Assembly: GCA_025463745.1 (NCBI GenBank)
Contig: JAODBB010000061.1
Coordinates: 1-64,000, forward strand
DNA: 64,000 nt
DNA from: Subtercola sp.
Lineage (GTDB): Bacteria; Actinomycetota; Actinomycetes; Actinomycetales; Microbacteriaceae
Direction of reading: 5' to 3'
Shown here: positions 10,081 through 20,667 of the stretch, in pieces
Numbering within the stretch: position 1 is the first letter of the stretch
Layout: the number at the start of each line of letters is the position of its first letter
Position numbers and translations under genes: made by a program
Notes under the pieces: generated by a model
Database searches by the model: none
Seen by the model: only the letters and a program-made list of their open reading frames with translations
What the model was told of the DNA's origin: nothing

Positions 10081-12270
10081 TCACGCAGACAAGTTGGTGC
10101 TTGCTTTTTTCATTCGTCGCGCTGCGTGCAAGAGCGGCTCGGTGTATCCGCTCGGCTGTGCCGCGCCCAGCAGGATCAGATCGCGAGCTGCGGTGAAGGC
10201 GATGCCGGGCCCGTCGGCGCCGATGAGTTGCTCGTAGAGCGGGTCGCCCGCATTCTGCGCGTCGACGATGGGGGCGATTCTGACGAGGCTCTCTGACACG
10301 TCTTGTTCGCTGATGACGCCGTGGTGCAGCCAGTTGGCGAGCAATTGGCTGGAGATGCGAAGCGTTGCCCGGTCTTCCATCAGGCCGACGTTGCTGAGAT
10401 CGGGCACGGTCGAGCATCCGATGCCCTGGTCGACCCAGCGAACCACATAGCCGAGAATCGATTGCACGTTGTTGTCGACTTCTGCGCGCCGTTCGTCTGC
10501 GCTCCAGTTCGTGTCGGGGGCGAGCGGAATCTGCAGAATGGGGTCGACGCCCGCTTTCGGCCGTTGCTTGATGACTTCTTCTACGGCGAAGACATCGACC
10601 TGGTGGTAGTGCAGCGCGTGAAGTGTCGCGGCCGTGGGTGAGGGCACCCACGCGGTGGTGGCTCCGGCTTTCGGATGAACGATCTTCTGTTCGAGCATGG
10701 CCGCCATCAAGTTCGGCATGGCCCACATGCCCTTGCCGATCTGGGCCCGGTGCGGGAAACCCGTTGCGAGACCCACATCGACGTTCTGGTCTTCATACGC
10801 CGCGATGTAGCTTTGCGCCTTCAGCTCGCCCTTGCGAACGAATGGCCCGGCGACCATCGAGGTGTGGATCTCGTCGCCGGTGCGGTCGAGGAACCCCGTA
10901 TTGATGAAGACGACACGGTCTTGTGCGGCCGCGATCGAGGCTTTGAGATTCACCGTGGTACGGCGCTCCTCATCCATGATGCCGAGTTTCACGGTGAGCG
11001 CGGGAAGCCCTAAGAGCTGTTCGACCCGACTCATCAGCTCGACGGCGAAGGCCACCTCGTCGGGGCCGTGCATCTTCGGCTTGACGATGTACATCGAACC
11101 GGTTCGGGAGTTCGACAGAGCGCCCGACGTGCCAGCCCGGCGGATGTCGGGAAGCGACCCCACGGCGGTCATGATCGCATCGAGAATGCCCTCGAAGACT
11201 TCGTCTCCGTTGCGGTCGAGCACAGCATCGGTCGTCATCAGGTGACCGACTTGTCGAATGAACAGGAGCGAGCGCCCATGCAGGCTCACCTCGTCGCCCG
11301 AAAGTGTCTCAACGACCCGGTCGGGGTTCAGGGTACGAAGGAAGGAGGAGCCGTTCTTCATCATTTCGATGCTGAGCGTGCCGTTGTTCAGCCCCAGCCA
11401 ATTGCGGTAGCCGAGCGTCTTGTCGTCGGCATCGACCGCGGCGACCGAATCTTCGAGGTCCATGATCGTCGTGACGGCCGACTCCAGAACGATGTCTTTC
11501 ACGCCCGCGGCATCGGCCTGGCCGATCGGATGCGCGGCATCGATCTGGATCTCTGCGTGCAGACCGTTCTGCACCACGACAACGCTCCGAGGTGCAGACC
11601 GGTCTCCCATCCAGCCCACAAGCCGATCGGGGTCGGCGAGCGGCGAGACCGAGCCACCGGCCAGTTGCACGAGCAGACCTTCTGCGCCGATGGAGTACAT
11701 GGTGCTGTCGCGGTGCGACCCCGTCGCGAGCGGAGCGATCTCGTCGAGGAGTTGCCTGCCCCGTCTGACCACCTCTGCGCCACGAACGGCGTTGTAGCCG
11801 TTGCCGCGTGCGAGGTCGCCGCCCTCGTCGATGACGTCTGTTCCGTACAGCGCGTCGTACAACGACCCCCACCTGGCATTGGCGGCGTTGATCGCGAAGC
11901 GAGCGTTCAATAGAGGCACGACCAGCTGGGGGCCGGCCTGACTGGTGATTTCGGAGTCGACGCCGCTGGTGGTGATCTCGAAGTCGCCGGGCTCGTCGAC
12001 GAGGTAACCGATGTCGGTCAAGAATGCCTTGTAGGCAGCGGCGTTCGGCTGACCAGGGTTCTGACGGTGGTAGTCGTCGATCTTCTGCTGCAACTCGTCT
12101 CGACGCGCAAGCAACTCTCGGTTACGCGGGGTCAGATCGTGGATGATCGCCGAGACGCCTGCCCAGAACGACTCCGTATCGACACCTGTGCCCGGCAGGG
12201 CCTCGTCGGTGACGAACTGAAACAGTGGCGCGGCCACACTCAGCTCGCCGACCTCTACGCGATTCACCAT
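10081..12270 (-). CDS. glcB: Malate synthase G
   Basis: [101 protein letters not shown]. Confidence 0.96.
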   Translation of the reverse strand: MVNRVEVGELSVAAPLFQFVTDEALPGTGVDTESFWAGVSAIIHDLTPRNRELLARRDELQQKIDDYHRQNPGQPNAAAYKAFLTDIGYLVDEPGDFEITTSGVDSEITSQAGPQLVVPLLNARFAINAANARWGSLYDALYGTDVIDEGGDLARGNGYNAVRGAEVVRRGRQLLDEIAPLATGSHRDSTMYSIGAEGLLVQLAGGSVSPLADPDRLVGWMGDRSAPRSVVVVQNGLHAEIQIDAAHPIGQADAAGVKDIVLESAVTTIMDLEDSVAAVDADDKTLGYRNWLGLNNGTLSIEMMKNGSSFLRTLNPDRVVETLSGDEVSLHGRSLLFIRQVGHLMTTDAVLDRNGDEVFEGILDAIMTAVGSLPDIRRAGTSGALSNSRTGSMYIVKPKMHGPDEVAFAVELMSRVEQLLGLPALTVKLGIMDEERRTTVNLKASIAAAQDRVVFINTGFLDRTGDEIHTSMVAGPFVRKGELKAQSYIAAYEDQNVDVGLATGFPHRAQIGKGMWAMPNLMAAMLEQKIVHPKAGATTAWVPSPTAATLHALHYHQVDVFAVEEVIKQRPKAGVDPILQIPLAPDTNWSADERRAEVDNNVQSILGYVVRWVDQGIGCSTVPDLSNVGLMEDRATLRISSQLLANWLHHGVISEQDVSESLVRIAPIVDAQNAGDPLYEQLIGADGPGIAFTAARDLILLGAAQPSGYTEPLLHAARRMKKASTNLSA

Positions 12271-12297
12271 GAAAAGACTCCCTCACCCACGCCTTGG

Positions 12298-12319
12298 ATA
12301 TTTCCGTATCGTGGAATAT
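12298..12319. promoter_or_regulatory. Imperfect palindrome in glcB / IclR divergent promoter region
   Basis: atatttccgtatcgtggaatat: inverted ATATT(T)CC / GGAATAT. Confidence 0.5.
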
Positions 12320-12360
12320 AATGTTCAATAATGCAATCCTATCGCAGAAGGGGGCCGTGA

Positions 12361-13149
12361 ATGGATGAGGTAACGACGCAATCGCCAGGCGGCGGAGGGG
12401 TTCAGTCGCTGCACCGCGCCCTCGACATTCTCGAGATTCTGATGGCGGCCGGCGGCCACATGGCGATCGGCGAGATCGCGACGACGGCCGATCTGCCGCT
12501 TCCCACGATTCACCGTCTGCTCAAGACGCTCGTGGGGCGCGGCTACGTTCGTCAGCTGCCGAACCGCCAGTACGCCCTGGGATATCGGCTTGTGCCACTG
12601 GGGCTGATGGCGAACACCTTGCTCGGCGCCTACGCGGGGGAAGCGCTGTCGCGTCTCGTCGCCGAGCTCGGTGAGACGGCCAACCTCGCCATCCTCTCTG
12701 AAGACCACGCGGAGTACATCGCACAAGTGCCTTCGCCGCACGCCATGCGCATGTTCACGGAGGTCGGCCGGCGCGTCGAGCTGCACAGCACCGGGGTCGG
12801 CAAGGCGTTACTGGCGCAGTTGGATGCACGCGATGTAGCCGGGGTCGTGCGGCGTATCGGGCTCAGGCCGCAGACCGCCTACACGATCTCGAGCGCGGAG
12901 GCGCTCGCCGAAGAGCTGCAGAACATCCGCACCCGCGGGTACGCCCTCGACGAAGAAGAACAAGAACTCGGAGTGAGGTGTGTGGCAGTGGTCGTGCCCG
13001 GCCGGTTACTCACGCCCATGGCTATTTCGGTGTCGGGCCCGCTCGTTCGGGTGACCGACGATTTCGTTCTGCGTGCTGTTCCCCTCCTGAAGGAGGTCGC
13101 ACGCGACGTGAGCGACGAGATTTCGAAAAGCCTCTCGCCCGGTCACTGA
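12361..13149 (+). CDS. IclR family transcriptional regulator
   Basis: SLHRALDILEILMAAGGHMAIGEIATTADLPLPTIHRLLKTLVGRGYVRQ. Confidence 0.93.
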   Translation: MDEVTTQSPGGGGVQSLHRALDILEILMAAGGHMAIGEIATTADLPLPTIHRLLKTLVGRGYVRQLPNRQYALGYRLVPLGLMANTLLGAYAGEALSRLVAELGETANLAILSEDHAEYIAQVPSPHAMRMFTEVGRRVELHSTGVGKALLAQLDARDVAGVVRRIGLRPQTAYTISSAEALAEELQNIRTRGYALDEEEQELGVRCVAVVVPGRLLTPMAISVSGPLVRVTDDFVLRAVPLLKEVARDVSDEISKSLSPGH

Positions 13150-13172
13150 TCACTCAGGTCACTGATCACTCA
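13141..13172. repeat. Perfect 16-bp tandem direct repeat
   Basis: ggtcactgatcactca x2 at convergent gene ends. Confidence 0.9.
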
Positions 13173-13959
13173 GCGTCTGGAGCACGGGATAGTCCTCGTA
13201 GTGCTTGGTCACTGCAGCGACCGCCGCTTGCATGTCGTGTTCGCGCACGGCCGACGCGAGAGCCTTGTGAACGGCTAGCGAGTAGTCAGCGTATTGGGCC
13301 GTATTCGTATCGTGCGCTATCCACTCGTCGGTGCGGTGGCTCTTCATCAGGGTCGTCGTGAGTTCGAGCAGGGCTGGTGAGTGCGCGGCACTGGCGATAC
13401 TCATGTGAAACGGCAGGGTGGCGGCGAGAAAGCCCGTGAAGTCGTTCGCGTCGAGGCTTGCCTCCATGTCGAGTACCGCGGCATCCATGCGCAGCAGGTC
13501 TGCTGGCGTCGCGCGGTTGATGGCGAGGCATGCGCAGGCGATTTCGAGGCCCTGCCGTACCTCGAGACCGTCTGCGTCGCTGAGATCGGCCACGACAGTC
13601 GCTGCCTCCATGGTTCGCGACATCGACCTGCTCATGCGAACGAAACTCCCCTCGCTCAACCGGGTGTCGATGTGACCGGAGAGGTGAAGCGCCTTCAGGG
13701 CCTCGCGTACGACGCCGCGGCTGACGCCGAACTCGGTGGCGAAGGTGCGTTCGGAGGGGAGCTTGTCTCCGACCTGCCACTCCCCGTCGGCCAAGCGGCG
13801 CAGGATGAGCTCGACGACATGCTGCGGCTTGCTCGAGTTGTCGCGCTGCATCGGGCCGGTCGACCCCCGAACGCCCTCGAGCGCGTACCCGTGAGTGTCG
13901 CTGAACGTGCGAATGTCTTCGATTGCCACTGTCATCTCCTTGCTGACCGGTAGGACCAT
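13159..13959 (-). CDS. FadR/GntR family transcriptional regulator
   Basis: VELILRRLADGEWQVGDKLPSERTFATEFGVSRGVVREALKALHLSGHIDTR. Confidence 0.92.
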   Translation of the reverse strand: MVLPVSKEMTVAIEDIRTFSDTHGYALEGVRGSTGPMQRDNSSKPQHVVELILRRLADGEWQVGDKLPSERTFATEFGVSRGVVREALKALHLSGHIDTRLSEGSFVRMSRSMSRTMEAATVVADLSDADGLEVRQGLEIACACLAINRATPADLLRMDAAVLDMEASLDANDFTGFLAATLPFHMSIASAAHSPALLELTTTLMKSHRTDEWIAHDTNTAQYADYSLAVHKALASAVREHDMQAAVAAVTKHYEDYPVLQTLSDQ

Positions 13960-14167
13960 GAGAACCAGTCGCCCCCAGTCACTAGTTTAGGTGGTCACTC
14001 CACAATACCGGCCCATATTGCCCACCTCTGCGCCCTCAGCCTGGAAATGAGGTGTTTTAATGAGTTCACACGCTGGAAACATGACAGTAATGCGATTGAA
14101 GCATGCGCTGCATAATCTGGTCGGACCGGACCAACCGGTTACCAGTCGAAGCGAAAGGAACTGATCA

Positions 14168-15223
14168 ATGGTTTCGAGAGCGGTCAGTAACGAGACGCGG
14201 AGCAGAGCCGAGCGGGAACCTTCGGTACCCGCCGGTAAGGCGCTTTCGCCGAAACCCGAAGCGCTGAGACGGGAATCGCTGACCCAACATGCGCTGCGCC
14301 GATACGGTGTCGTGCTGGTGTGGATCGCGCTCATCATCGGCTTCGGCATCGCCCGGCCCACAACTTTTCTCACGCCCTCGAACTTCGCCGCGATGTTCGG
14401 AACCCAGGCGGCGTTGCTCATCTTGACGTTGTCGCTGGTCATCACACTCAGCGTGGGCGAGATGGATCTGTCGGTGGCATCGGTACTGGGTCTCTCTGCC
14501 GTCGTGACCGCCGTGCTGAATACGCAGCAGGGCTGGCCATGGCCGCTCGCGGTTGCTGCGGGCCTGGCCTGCGGGCCCATCGTCGGGGCCGCGAATGCGT
14601 TCTTCGTCGTGGTGTTCGAGATCAATGCCCTGATAATAACGCTGGGCATGGGTACTCTCGTGCTCGGCATCTCCACCTTCATCAGTGATTCATCGGCCAT
14701 CGGCGGGGTCGACCCGCAGCTGACCAGCATCATGCTGTTCCGCGTGTTCACTCTGCCGGTGAGCTTCTGGCTGGCGATCATCGTGATGCTGGTCATCTGG
14801 TACGTGCAGCAGTTCACGACGCTGGGTCGTCACATGCTCTTCACCGGCCAGAACCACACGGTCGCGCGCCTCGCGGGCATTCGCGTCAATCTGATTCGGT
14901 TCGGCGCCTATGCGCTCGGTGGGCTCGTCGCAGCGATCGCCGGCGAAGTAGTGCTCGCAATCGCCGGTGGCATCGAGGCCTCATCGACGCAGAACCTTCT
15001 GCTGCCCGCGTTCGCCGCTGCCTTTCTCGGAGCCGCGGTCATCCAACCAGGCCGGTTCAACGCCTGGGGCGCGGCAGTAGCCGTGTTCTTCCTCATCACC
15101 GGAATCACCGGCCTGCAGCTGCTCGGCCTCGACGCCTGGATTCAGAACGCCTTCTACGGGGCCGCCCTGGTGGTCGCCGTGACCGCATCGAAGCTCATGG
15201 CCCGAAGCCAACGCGAACGCTAG
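14168..15223 (+). CDS. Ribose-type ABC transporter permease (RbsC-like)
   Basis: GEMDLSVASVLGLSAVV, hydrophobic helices, AAAFLGAAVIQPGRFNAWGA. Confidence 0.9.
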   Translation: MVSRAVSNETRSRAEREPSVPAGKALSPKPEALRRESLTQHALRRYGVVLVWIALIIGFGIARPTTFLTPSNFAAMFGTQAALLILTLSLVITLSVGEMDLSVASVLGLSAVVTAVLNTQQGWPWPLAVAAGLACGPIVGAANAFFVVVFEINALIITLGMGTLVLGISTFISDSSAIGGVDPQLTSIMLFRVFTLPVSFWLAIIVMLVIWYVQQFTTLGRHMLFTGQNHTVARLAGIRVNLIRFGAYALGGLVAAIAGEVVLAIAGGIEASSTQNLLLPAFAAAFLGAAVIQPGRFNAWGAAVAVFFLITGITGLQLLGLDAWIQNAFYGAALVVAVTASKLMARSQRER

Positions 15224-15289
15224 ACGCTCCACGCGACGTCGGCAACCGGCCGGCATCGCAGGTTTTTACAGAAACGAAAGTGAGAAGCA

Positions 15290-16456
15290 GTGAACATCAG
15301 AAAAATGCTCCACACGAAAACTCTCGCCATCGTCGCACTTGCGGCGGGTGTGGCGATCATCACCGGATGCTCGTCGGGAACCCCCCAGACCTCCGCCACC
15401 GGAACGACCTCCGCCACAGACGTCTCGTATGCGCAGAGCAGGGTCGCCCAATACAGTGCCGCGCCCGACACCAAGCCGGCCGGACCGGCGTTCGATGCGT
15501 CGGCCGCCAAGGGCAAGACGGTCTGGTACATTCCGCTCGTCGCAACGGTCGCGCCGATCCAGGCCATTTCGAAGAACCTGGAACGCGCCCTCGGCGTCGC
15601 CGGTGTTCAGGTGCAGCAATGCGATGGAAAGGGAACGGCGGTCGGCTGGAATTCGTGCATCCAGCAAGCTGTCGCACAGAAGCCCGATGCGATCATTCTG
15701 GAATCGATCACCCCCGATCTCGTCAGCGCCAGCGTGCAGCAGGCCAAAGACGCGGGAATCCCCGTGCTCATCGACACGGCATCGGATTCGACGTCGCCGT
15801 GGCAACCGGCCGCGGCCGCCCAGGTGAGTTATGACTACACCCTCGGATCGCAACTCGTCGCCGACTGGATCATCGCCGACTCTGCCGGAAAGGCGAACGT
15901 ATTGGTCATCGACACCGACGATCTCTCGCTCAAGCAGGCCGTGACCGTCGATGGCTATCAAGCCGAATTCGCCGCCCACTGCGCCGGCTGTTCGGTGACC
16001 GTGGATTCGGTGACCTCGAGCGCCGATTGGGGCACCAAGGTCACCCCGTTGGTCGTCGCCGCCCTCACGAAAGATCCGACGATCGACTATGTGGTGGCCG
16101 AATACGACCCGCAGGTGCCGGGCGTGACTGCGGCATTGGCGCAGTTGGACAAGAAGGATTCGGTGAAAGTCGCTGCCTTCAACGCCAGCCTCGAGCAGAT
16201 GCAAGACCTCGACGCGAAGAACTACGTCTCTGTCGAGGTCGGCAGCGATCAGAATTCACTCGGCTGGGCCGAAGCCGATCAGGTGCTGCGCGTCATGACC
16301 GGACAAGCTCCCGTGCAGCGCGAGGCGACAGGCACACGGGTGTTCACCTCAGACACCATCTCATCGGTCGATCTCACGACTGACTCCTTCTACTCAGGCC
16401 AGTGGTACGGCAACGGTTTCGAGGCCGACTACCGGGCGCTCTGGGGACTGAACTAG
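15290..16456 (+). CDS. Ribose-type ABC transporter substrate-binding lipoprotein
   Basis: Lipobox-like AIITGCSSG; periplasmic-binding-protein fold segments AIILESITPDLVSASVQQAKDAGIPVLIDTA. Confidence 0.88.
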   Translation: MNIRKMLHTKTLAIVALAAGVAIITGCSSGTPQTSATGTTSATDVSYAQSRVAQYSAAPDTKPAGPAFDASAAKGKTVWYIPLVATVAPIQAISKNLERALGVAGVQVQQCDGKGTAVGWNSCIQQAVAQKPDAIILESITPDLVSASVQQAKDAGIPVLIDTASDSTSPWQPAAAAQVSYDYTLGSQLVADWIIADSAGKANVLVIDTDDLSLKQAVTVDGYQAEFAAHCAGCSVTVDSVTSSADWGTKVTPLVVAALTKDPTIDYVVAEYDPQVPGVTAALAQLDKKDSVKVAAFNASLEQMQDLDAKNYVSVEVGSDQNSLGWAEADQVLRVMTGQAPVQREATGTRVFTSDTISSVDLTTDSFYSGQWYGNGFEADYRALWGLN

Positions 16457-16512
16457 CGCCGGTCACGACCGCCGTCGCCCACACCGCTCGGAGAATTGGA
16501 GAGGAGAACAGC

Positions 16513-18033
16513 ATGCACAGCCAACGTCAACCCGCACTGCTCGTGCGCAACATCTCGAAGACGTTCAACGGGAACACCGTGTTGTCGGGGTGCAGCATCG
16601 AGGTCAAGTCGGGTGAGATCCACGGCCTCCTCGGTCAGAACGGCTCGGGCAAGTCGACGCTCGTGAAGATCCTGAGCGGGTATCAGCCACCGGATGCTGG
16701 TGCTGAACTTCTGCTCAGCGGTGTTCCTGTGCACTTCCCGGTCTCTTCTGCGTCTGTTCGCGACAGCGGCCTGGCGTTCGTGCATCAGGATCTCGCGCTG
16801 GTAGACGAGCTGAGCGTGCTCGACAATCTCTTCGTCGGACGGTACGGGGCAGGCCTCGGCCGCCCCGTACCCACGCGCAGGCTCGCAGCACAGGCACGGT
16901 CGGCGCTCGCCCAATTCGGAATGCAGATCGATCCTGGTCGGGCCGTCTCGACACTGAGTTCGGGTGATAAGGCCTGCCTGGCGATCGTACGGGCCTTTCT
17001 CGATGTGGATGGGCATGAGTCACCGGCGCTCGTGCTCGACGAGCCGACCGCCAGGCTCGATCGAGCGGAAGTCGAGCGCTTGTTCACGGCAATGCGAGCG
17101 GCGGCGGCGCGCGGTGCGGGGATTCTGTTCATCAGTCATCGGCTGGACGAGATTCTCACGATCACCGACCGCGTCACAGCACTTCGAGGAGGTGTCGTCA
17201 CCGGTGAAGCGAACACGGCCAATTGCGACGAAGACAGCCTCATCGAACTGATTCTCGGCGAACGGCTCTCGTCGATCTATCCTCCGTCGTCGGTCGTTCC
17301 GGGTGCGCCGGCGCTGACCGTCGCGGGCCTCACCGGCGATACCGTTCTCGGCCTCGACCTCGAGATCCGTGCCGGCGAGGTGGTCGGCCTCACGGGGCTG
17401 CCCGACTCCGGGGCCGACGCCGTGCCGTACCTCCTGATGGGCTCACGACGGGCGACCGCCTCCGCCGCGGAACTCGACGGAGCGACGTTCGACGTAGCCC
17501 GCATGCCGATCAGTCAGCGGATTCGCTCGGGTCTTGCGTTGGTGCCGGGAGACCGCGCCGAGCAGGGAGCGGCTCTCGGGCTCACCGTGTCGGAGAACGT
17601 CTCGCTCTTGCGCTTGCGAGAATTCGTGCGCTTCACCTTTCTCAACCCCCGGAAGCAGAGAACTGAGGTCGGCCGGTTGCTCGCCGACTTCGATGTTCGG
17701 CCGCAACGGCCGAACGCCGTGATGGGAGTTCTAAGCGGCGGCAACCAGCAGAAGGCGGTCATGGCGAAGACGCTCGCCACGGCGCCGAAGGTCGTCATTC
17801 TGCACGAACCGACACAGGGTGTCGATGTCGGAGCGCGTCGCCTGATCTTTCAGATCGTCGCAGACCTCAGTGCACAGGGCACGGCCGTGTTGCTCGTGTC
17901 TGTCGAGCACGAAGACCTCGCCCGGCTGTCGCATCGCGTCATCGTGATGAGAAATGGAGTCGTCGGCGCGGAGCTCAGCGGCGACGATCTCGTGAAGGAA
18001 CGGATCGCCGAAGAATGCCTCCGGACGGGGTAG
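16513..18033 (+). CDS. Sugar ABC transporter ATP-binding protein, two NBDs (RbsA-like)
   Basis: Walker A GQNGSGKSTLVK; ALVLDEPTARLD; second NBD LSGGNQQKAVMAKTL. Confidence 0.92.
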   Translation: MHSQRQPALLVRNISKTFNGNTVLSGCSIEVKSGEIHGLLGQNGSGKSTLVKILSGYQPPDAGAELLLSGVPVHFPVSSASVRDSGLAFVHQDLALVDELSVLDNLFVGRYGAGLGRPVPTRRLAAQARSALAQFGMQIDPGRAVSTLSSGDKACLAIVRAFLDVDGHESPALVLDEPTARLDRAEVERLFTAMRAAAARGAGILFISHRLDEILTITDRVTALRGGVVTGEANTANCDEDSLIELILGERLSSIYPPSSVVPGAPALTVAGLTGDTVLGLDLEIRAGEVVGLTGLPDSGADAVPYLLMGSRRATASAAELDGATFDVARMPISQRIRSGLALVPGDRAEQGAALGLTVSENVSLLRLREFVRFTFLNPRKQRTEVGRLLADFDVRPQRPNAVMGVLSGGNQQKAVMAKTLATAPKVVILHEPTQGVDVGARRLIFQIVADLSAQGTAVLLVSVEHEDLARLSHRVIVMRNGVVGAELSGDDLVKERIAEECLRTG

Positions 18034-18116
18034 CGGTAGCTGCATCCTCCATCCATCTTCCCAGCCCACCCCACAGCACCGACCAGATCGTTCGCTTCAA
18101 GCCCAAGGAACCCGCT

Positions 18117-19193
18117 ATGACCACCTCTGTGATGACCGTGACCGGGCCAGTGTCGCCGGCCGATATCGGCCCGACGCTGATGCACGAGCACGTGTTCGTC
18201 GATCTCACCTGCAACTTCGTCTTGCCGAGCGGCGTGGTTTCGCGTCGTTTTGCCGACAAGCCTGTCGACCTCGAGATGCTGAGCTCGCTGCGGCGGCGCC
18301 CGTTCAGCGTCTCGCGCGACAACCTCATTCTCGACGACGAGCGCCTGGCCGCAGAAGAGTTGCGCCACTTCTTCGCCGCCGGCGGTCGCACGATCGTCGA
18401 CTGCACGGTGACGGGTATCGGGCGGGATGCCCTGCCGTTGAGACGCATGTCGATCGAAACAGGGCTCAATATCGTGCTCGGCACGGGTTTCTATGTCGAA
18501 CCGGCACATCCCGACTGGATCGAATCGGCCAGCGTCGAGTCGATCACCGAGCTCTTCATCAACGACATCCGCTCTGGAGTCGACGGAACAGACGTACGTG
18601 CGGGAATCATCGGCGAAATCGGTGTCAGTGGCGTTTCGAAATCGTCGTCTGATTATGCGCGCGACGGCTACATCACGCCGTCGGAAGAGAAAGTGCTCCG
18701 CGCTGCGGGCGCCGCGTCGGTCGAGACAGGGGCGGCAGTGTCGTTGCACTTAGATGTGCGAGGTGAATCCGGCGAGAAGATCATCGACATTCTCGAATCG
18801 GAGGGCACCGAGCCCGGGCGCATCGTCGCCGGCCACCTGGATGCTCTACCCAACCTCGAGTATCATCGGCGGTTGGCGGATCGGGGTGTCTTCGTGGAGT
18901 ACGACGCCTTCGGCCGGGAGTACTACTCCGAAGAACTCGGCAAGACGTTCGGCTCCGATGAGCGCCGCATGCACTTGCTTCGGGGGATGATCGACGCCGG
19001 CTACCTCGATCGATTGGTGATCTCGTCAGACATCAGCATGAAGATGGATCTGCGTGCCTACGGGGGGTCTGGTTACGCCCACCTGTTGGTCGATGGACCG
19101 TCGTTGTTCGAGACCGCAGGCATCTCCGAGTCGGACATGTACCGGATCATGGTGCAGAACCCGCAATCCGTGCTCGCTTTCGACGCCGACTGA
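18117..19193 (+). CDS. Phosphotriesterase family hydrolase (lactonase-like)
   Basis: LMHEHVFVDL metal motif, GEIGVSG, VSLHLDVRG, VISSDISMK. Confidence 0.85.
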   Translation: MTTSVMTVTGPVSPADIGPTLMHEHVFVDLTCNFVLPSGVVSRRFADKPVDLEMLSSLRRRPFSVSRDNLILDDERLAAEELRHFFAAGGRTIVDCTVTGIGRDALPLRRMSIETGLNIVLGTGFYVEPAHPDWIESASVESITELFINDIRSGVDGTDVRAGIIGEIGVSGVSKSSSDYARDGYITPSEEKVLRAAGAASVETGAAVSLHLDVRGESGEKIIDILESEGTEPGRIVAGHLDALPNLEYHRRLADRGVFVEYDAFGREYYSEELGKTFGSDERRMHLLRGMIDAGYLDRLVISSDISMKMDLRAYGGSGYAHLLVDGPSLFETAGISESDMYRIMVQNPQSVLAFDAD

Positions 19194-19198
19194 AGGGG

Positions 19199-20581
19199 AT
19201 GGCGATGATGACGGACGAACTGCGCGACATGTCACTGAGTGAGCTGAGCGACGCCCTGGATAGGGGGCTGATCTCAGCTGTGGAGCTGGTCGACAATGCG
19301 TTCTCTACCATCGATGAACTCGATTCGTCGATCAATGCCTTCGTGCACCTCGACCGGGTGGGCGCGCGCGCGGCCGCTGCCGAAGCCGCTCGACGACGTG
19401 CGGCGGGCTCGGCACGCGGCTCGCTCGACGGCATCCCGTTCGGAGTGAAAGACAATCTCTTCGTGCAGGGTATGCCCGCCACCTGGGGCAGCCGGCGGTG
19501 GCGTGACTTCGTTCCGAACCGCAGCGACATCTGCGTCGAACGCCTCGAACAGCAGGGCGCGGTGATGCTCGGTAAGACCAACACACCCGAATTGGCGATG
19601 AGCTATTACACCGACAATCAGCTGTTCGGCTGCACGAGGAATCCGTATGACCTCGCCCTCACGCCGGGCGGATCGAGCGGCGGTTCAGCGGCGGCGGTTG
19701 CCGCGGGGATGGTGCCGTTCGCACTCGGAACAGACGCGGGAGGGTCGATCAGATCGCCGGCCGGACTGACCGGGCTCTACGGCTTGCGCCCGACCAACGC
19801 GCGCATCCCTCGGGCGGAAGGATTCCCGGCACTCGGCTCCGACTTTCAGACCATCGGCCTGCTCACCCGAACGCTCGATGATCTGCGTCTGGTCTACGAG
19901 GCGACCGCGGGGCCAGACAGGCGAGACGCGGCATCGTTCTTGGTGCCGTTAACCGCCGCCGAGCATCCGTTGCGCATCGGCTGGTTCAGCCACCTCGACG
20001 GCGAGCCGATCGATGACGTCGTCGTACAGCGAGTGACTGAGGCGGCCGGGCTTCTCGGTGCCCGCGGACTTCGGGTGGACGAGACGAGGCCGCCGTTCGA
20101 CCTCGCCGCAGTGCGATCGATCTGGTCGGTGCTGACGAGCGTCGGGGTATCGAATGCGCTGGAGTCGGCGCCGCACCCCGAAGAAGTGCTCACCGGCCCC
20201 GTTCTCGAAGCGGCGCGTGCTGCGGCCGGTATCAGCGCAGAGCGATACTGCCAGGCTCTGATCGACGTGACCAGAATTCGACGGGACGTGTCGGTGGCGT
20301 GGGGCGACATTGACGTGCTGGTCATCCCGACCACGCCGACGGCCGCGTGGGCCGCCGAGCAGCCGGCGCCGCGCCTGATCGGTGGCGAGCCGGCTCCCGG
20401 CGGAGCGATCGGTGCGTTCACGTCGTGGGTCAACGTAGTCGGGTATCCGGCTCTGAATGTGCCGGCGGCTCCGTATCCCGATGGGCGGCCGATCGGCATT
20501 CAGCTCGTCGCGCGGCCCGGCCAGGAGTCAGCGCTCTTTCGAGTCGCTGCCGTCTTGGCGCATTCCGCGTCGTTTCGGTGA
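19199..20581 (+). CDS. Amidase family protein
   Basis: [49 protein letters not shown] amidase signature. Confidence 0.93.
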   Translation: MAMMTDELRDMSLSELSDALDRGLISAVELVDNAFSTIDELDSSINAFVHLDRVGARAAAAEAARRRAAGSARGSLDGIPFGVKDNLFVQGMPATWGSRRWRDFVPNRSDICVERLEQQGAVMLGKTNTPELAMSYYTDNQLFGCTRNPYDLALTPGGSSGGSAAAVAAGMVPFALGTDAGGSIRSPAGLTGLYGLRPTNARIPRAEGFPALGSDFQTIGLLTRTLDDLRLVYEATAGPDRRDAASFLVPLTAAEHPLRIGWFSHLDGEPIDDVVVQRVTEAAGLLGARGLRVDETRPPFDLAAVRSIWSVLTSVGVSNALESAPHPEEVLTGPVLEAARAAAGISAERYCQALIDVTRIRRDVSVAWGDIDVLVIPTTPTAAWAAEQPAPRLIGGEPAPGGAIGAFTSWVNVVGYPALNVPAAPYPDGRPIGIQLVARPGQESALFRVAAVLAHSASFR

Positions 20582-20667
20582 AGGGCTCGGAATCCACGCC
20601 CTCTGCGGTGAGGTGCTCCGGCCGCAATCGTTTCTGAGATACCCCTTTGCGGTGTATAAACTGCATC

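Noticed and set aside
13987-14817. 276-aa reverse ORF opposite the RbsC-like permease
   Set aside because: Antisense shadow of a clear permease gene; composition is Thr/Ser/Met-rich without domain motifs.
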